Of a DNA stretch of 6,244 nucleotides, positions 5,331-6,244 are shown one piece after another. The notes below the pieces were generated by a model. That model was not told the origin of the DNA. It saw only the letters and a list, made by a program, of their open reading frames with translations, and ran no database searches. Numbering within the stretch: position 1 is the first letter of the stretch; each line of letters begins with the position of its first letter. This DNA comes from JAEUKA01 sp035340095 (lineage in GTDB: Bacteria > Myxococcota_A > Polyangia > Palsa-1104 > JAEUJZ01), in assembly GCA_035340095.1 (NCBI GenBank), contig DAORGN010000251.1, positions 1 through 6,244 on the forward strand, read 5' to 3'. Both the position numbers and the translations under genes were made by a program.

Positions 5331-6244
5331 ATGATGGATCGGGCCACGGGACTGGCAGGTTTGGGAGTGCTGCTTTTGGCGATCTACCCGCTCTCTGCAA
5401 AAGGACTCGAACCCATTTTGCCTTCGCGGGTTTGCCAAGCGCTCGTCGATCAGAAACCGATCAGCGAGTGTTTTGCGGCCATCAAACAGGTTCCGGTAGA
5501 CCCGCTCGCCGCTGGGGCTTGTCTACGGCTGAAGGTCAACTATCCGGTTTCGATGTGCATGCGCACCATCGCGGGCAAGCGCTATTCCCCCGCCGAGATT
5601 TCGGAATGTGACGACCTGGAAGATGTCTGGGAAACCATCGGGTGCTTTTACCAAAACGGACAGCGCGTGGCTCCGCGCAACTACTCGGGAACGTATGCGG
5701 ATCAAATCTGTCCGAAGCTCCAGAGTTCACGACTGATTCGGCTCTGTGTTGCGGCGTTTCAGGAATCCTACATTCAGCCTTCCGCAGCGCTCGCGTGTGA
5801 CCGAATCAAAGGCGCAAAGCAGACGCTGGACTGTCTGACCGCGATCATGAACCAGCGCTACAGCGAAGCCGAAGTGGCCGCTTGCGACGGGCTCGCAACG
5901 AGCACCGAAACCATCGCCTGCTTTTCGCGTGAAGTCGCAAGCCCCGACGAAGCAGTCCCGCCGCCGGTCTATTCACAGTCCGACGCGCCGCCGATGTATC
6001 CTCGTCCACAGCGTTCCGCGGAACCGGGTGGCTGCAACAGCTATGGCTGTTATGGTCCAGGGGGTGGTTGCAACAGTTACGGCTGTTTTGGATTTGGCGG
6101 TGGCTGTAACAGCTATGGCTGCTGGAAAAACGGCGGCGGCTGCAACAGCTACGGCTGCTACGGAATGGCCGGTGGCTGCAATAGCTATGGCTGCTGGAAA
6201 AACGGCGGCGGCTGCAACAGCTATGGTTGCTGGCATTCACGCTA
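5331..6244 (+). CDS. Secreted protein with two tandem cysteine-repeat arrays, function unknown (open at the right edge)
   Basis: I do not recognise this protein. The frame is open for 304 codons from the ATG at 5331, with a second ATG at 5334. Residues 1-23 look like a Sec signal peptide: a short charged start, a hydrophobic core GLAGLGVLLLAIYPL, and a likely cut after Ser-Ala (22-23). Residues 35-197 contain 12 cysteines at 35, 47, 64, 76, 93, 105, 127, 139, 156, 168, 185 and 197. These are six units of C-x11-C repeating every 29 residues, with one five-residue insertion in unit 3. A Pro-rich hinge (about 204-232) leads to six exact 12-residue units, each starting GGCNSYGC (233-304). The 24 cysteines come in pairs, which suggests many disulfides outside the cytoplasm. 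A structural, adhesive or metal-binding surface role is possible but not shown. The last bases TA could start a stop codon right after the sixth unit, so the protein may be almost complete. Confidence 0.85.
   Translation, partial: MMDRATGLAGLGVLLLAIYPLSAKGLEPILPSRVCQALVDQKPISECFAAIKQVPVDPLAAGACLRLKVNYPVSMCMRTIAGKRYSPAEISECDDLEDVWETIGCFYQNGQRVAPRNYSGTYADQICPKLQSSRLIRLCVAAFQESYIQPSAALACDRIKGAKQTLDCLTAIMNQRYSEAEVAACDGLATSTETIACFSREVASPDEAVPPPVYSQSDAPPMYPRPQRSAEPGGCNSYGCYGPGGGCNSYGCFGFGGGCNSYGCWKNGGGCNSYGCYGMAGGCNSYGCWKNGGGCNSYGCWHSR
5433..5921 (+). repeat. Six protein-level units of C-x11-C at a 29-residue period
   Basis: Cysteine pairs fall at residues 35/47, 64/76, 93/105, 127/139, 156/168 and 185/197. 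The gap within a pair is always 12 residues, and the gap from pair to pair is 17 except for 22 in unit 3. The fourth residue of each unit is Leu or Ile (CQAL, CLRL, CDDL, CPKL, CDRI, CDGL). A hydrophobic residue follows each second Cys (F, M, F, V, L, F). The DNA is not obviously repeated, so the duplication is old and kept at the protein level. Each unit could be a disulfide-pinned helical hairpin; that fold is inference. Confidence 0.85.
6027..6242 (+). repeat. Six tandem 36-bp repeats encoding GGCNSYGC-x4
   Basis: Units start at 6027, 6063, 6099, 6135, 6171 and 6207 with no gaps. All six encode GGCNSYGC, followed by four variable residues: YGPG, FGFG, WKNG, YGMA, WKNG and WHSR. Within the invariant octapeptide the codons vary synonymously (GGT/GGC, TGC/TGT, AAC/AAT, AGC/AGT, TAT/TAC). 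Units 3 and 5 differ by two silent changes only, which hints that a 72-bp block (units 3-4) was copied to give units 5-6. The array ends two bases before the window does. Confidence 0.97.

Noticed and set aside
5845..6240. Two minus-strand open frames over the 36-bp repeats, giving Ala/Val-rich or Ser/Cys/His-rich repetitive proteins
   Set aside because: Their repetition is the reverse reading of the GGCNSYGC array. The plus frame has the signal peptide, the cysteine periodicity and silent codon variation, so it is the coding one.
6027..6242. CRISPR array
   Set aside because: The 36-base period matches a CRISPR-like repeat length, but units are directly adjacent with no unique spacers, and they lie in frame within a protein gene.

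Overview
The window reads as ordinary chromosome from a GC-rich Gram-negative bacterium. A deltaproteobacterial or myxobacterial lineage (Myxococcota or a relative) is my best guess. It rests on the lysS-to-LolC-type-permease gene order, on lipid II flippase and outer-membrane lipoprotein-export genes, and on the secreted cysteine-repeat and Tat-lipoprotein style of the right half. It was not tested by any search. I saw no tRNA, rRNA, CRISPR array, insertion sequence or phage gene.

Left half, minus strand, probably one transcript read right to left. A RimJ/RimL-type GNAT acetyltransferase (2470 to 1934) is followed after 7 bp by lysyl-tRNA synthetase lysS (1926 to 307). A GTG-started membrane protein (310 to beyond position 1) overlaps the lysS stop by four bases. 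Its first residues look like a LolC/LolE-type ABC permease, but about 70 residues carrying two extra hydrophobic segments sit where the first permease helix should begin. lysS carries Arg where class II synthetases have the motif 1 proline.

Centre, plus strand. murJ, the lipid II flippase (2527 to 4188), diverges from the GNAT gene across a 56-bp gap that must hold the promoters of both directions. A 181-bp gap follows murJ and contains alternating TTCCG/CGGAA inverted repeats.

Right half, plus strand, two exported proteins. The first (4370 to 5239) has a twin-arginine signal with a possible lipobox, a Gly/Ser linker, and an intradiol ring-cleavage dioxygenase domain with all four iron ligands visible. 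After a weak terminator-like hairpin comes an unrecognised secreted protein (5331 to beyond the window end). It is built from two cysteine-repeat systems: six units with the spacing C-x11-C at a 29-residue period, a Pro-rich hinge, then six exact 12-residue units starting GGCNSYGC. This last gene is the most unusual object in the window. All of its codons are in frame, and it is open at the right edge, where the final two bases TA could begin a stop codon.

How the genes work together: GNAT, lysS and the permease share an operon by position only. murJ serves peptidoglycan synthesis. The dioxygenase and the cysteine-repeat protein are both envelope or extracellular proteins, but nothing shows that they act together.
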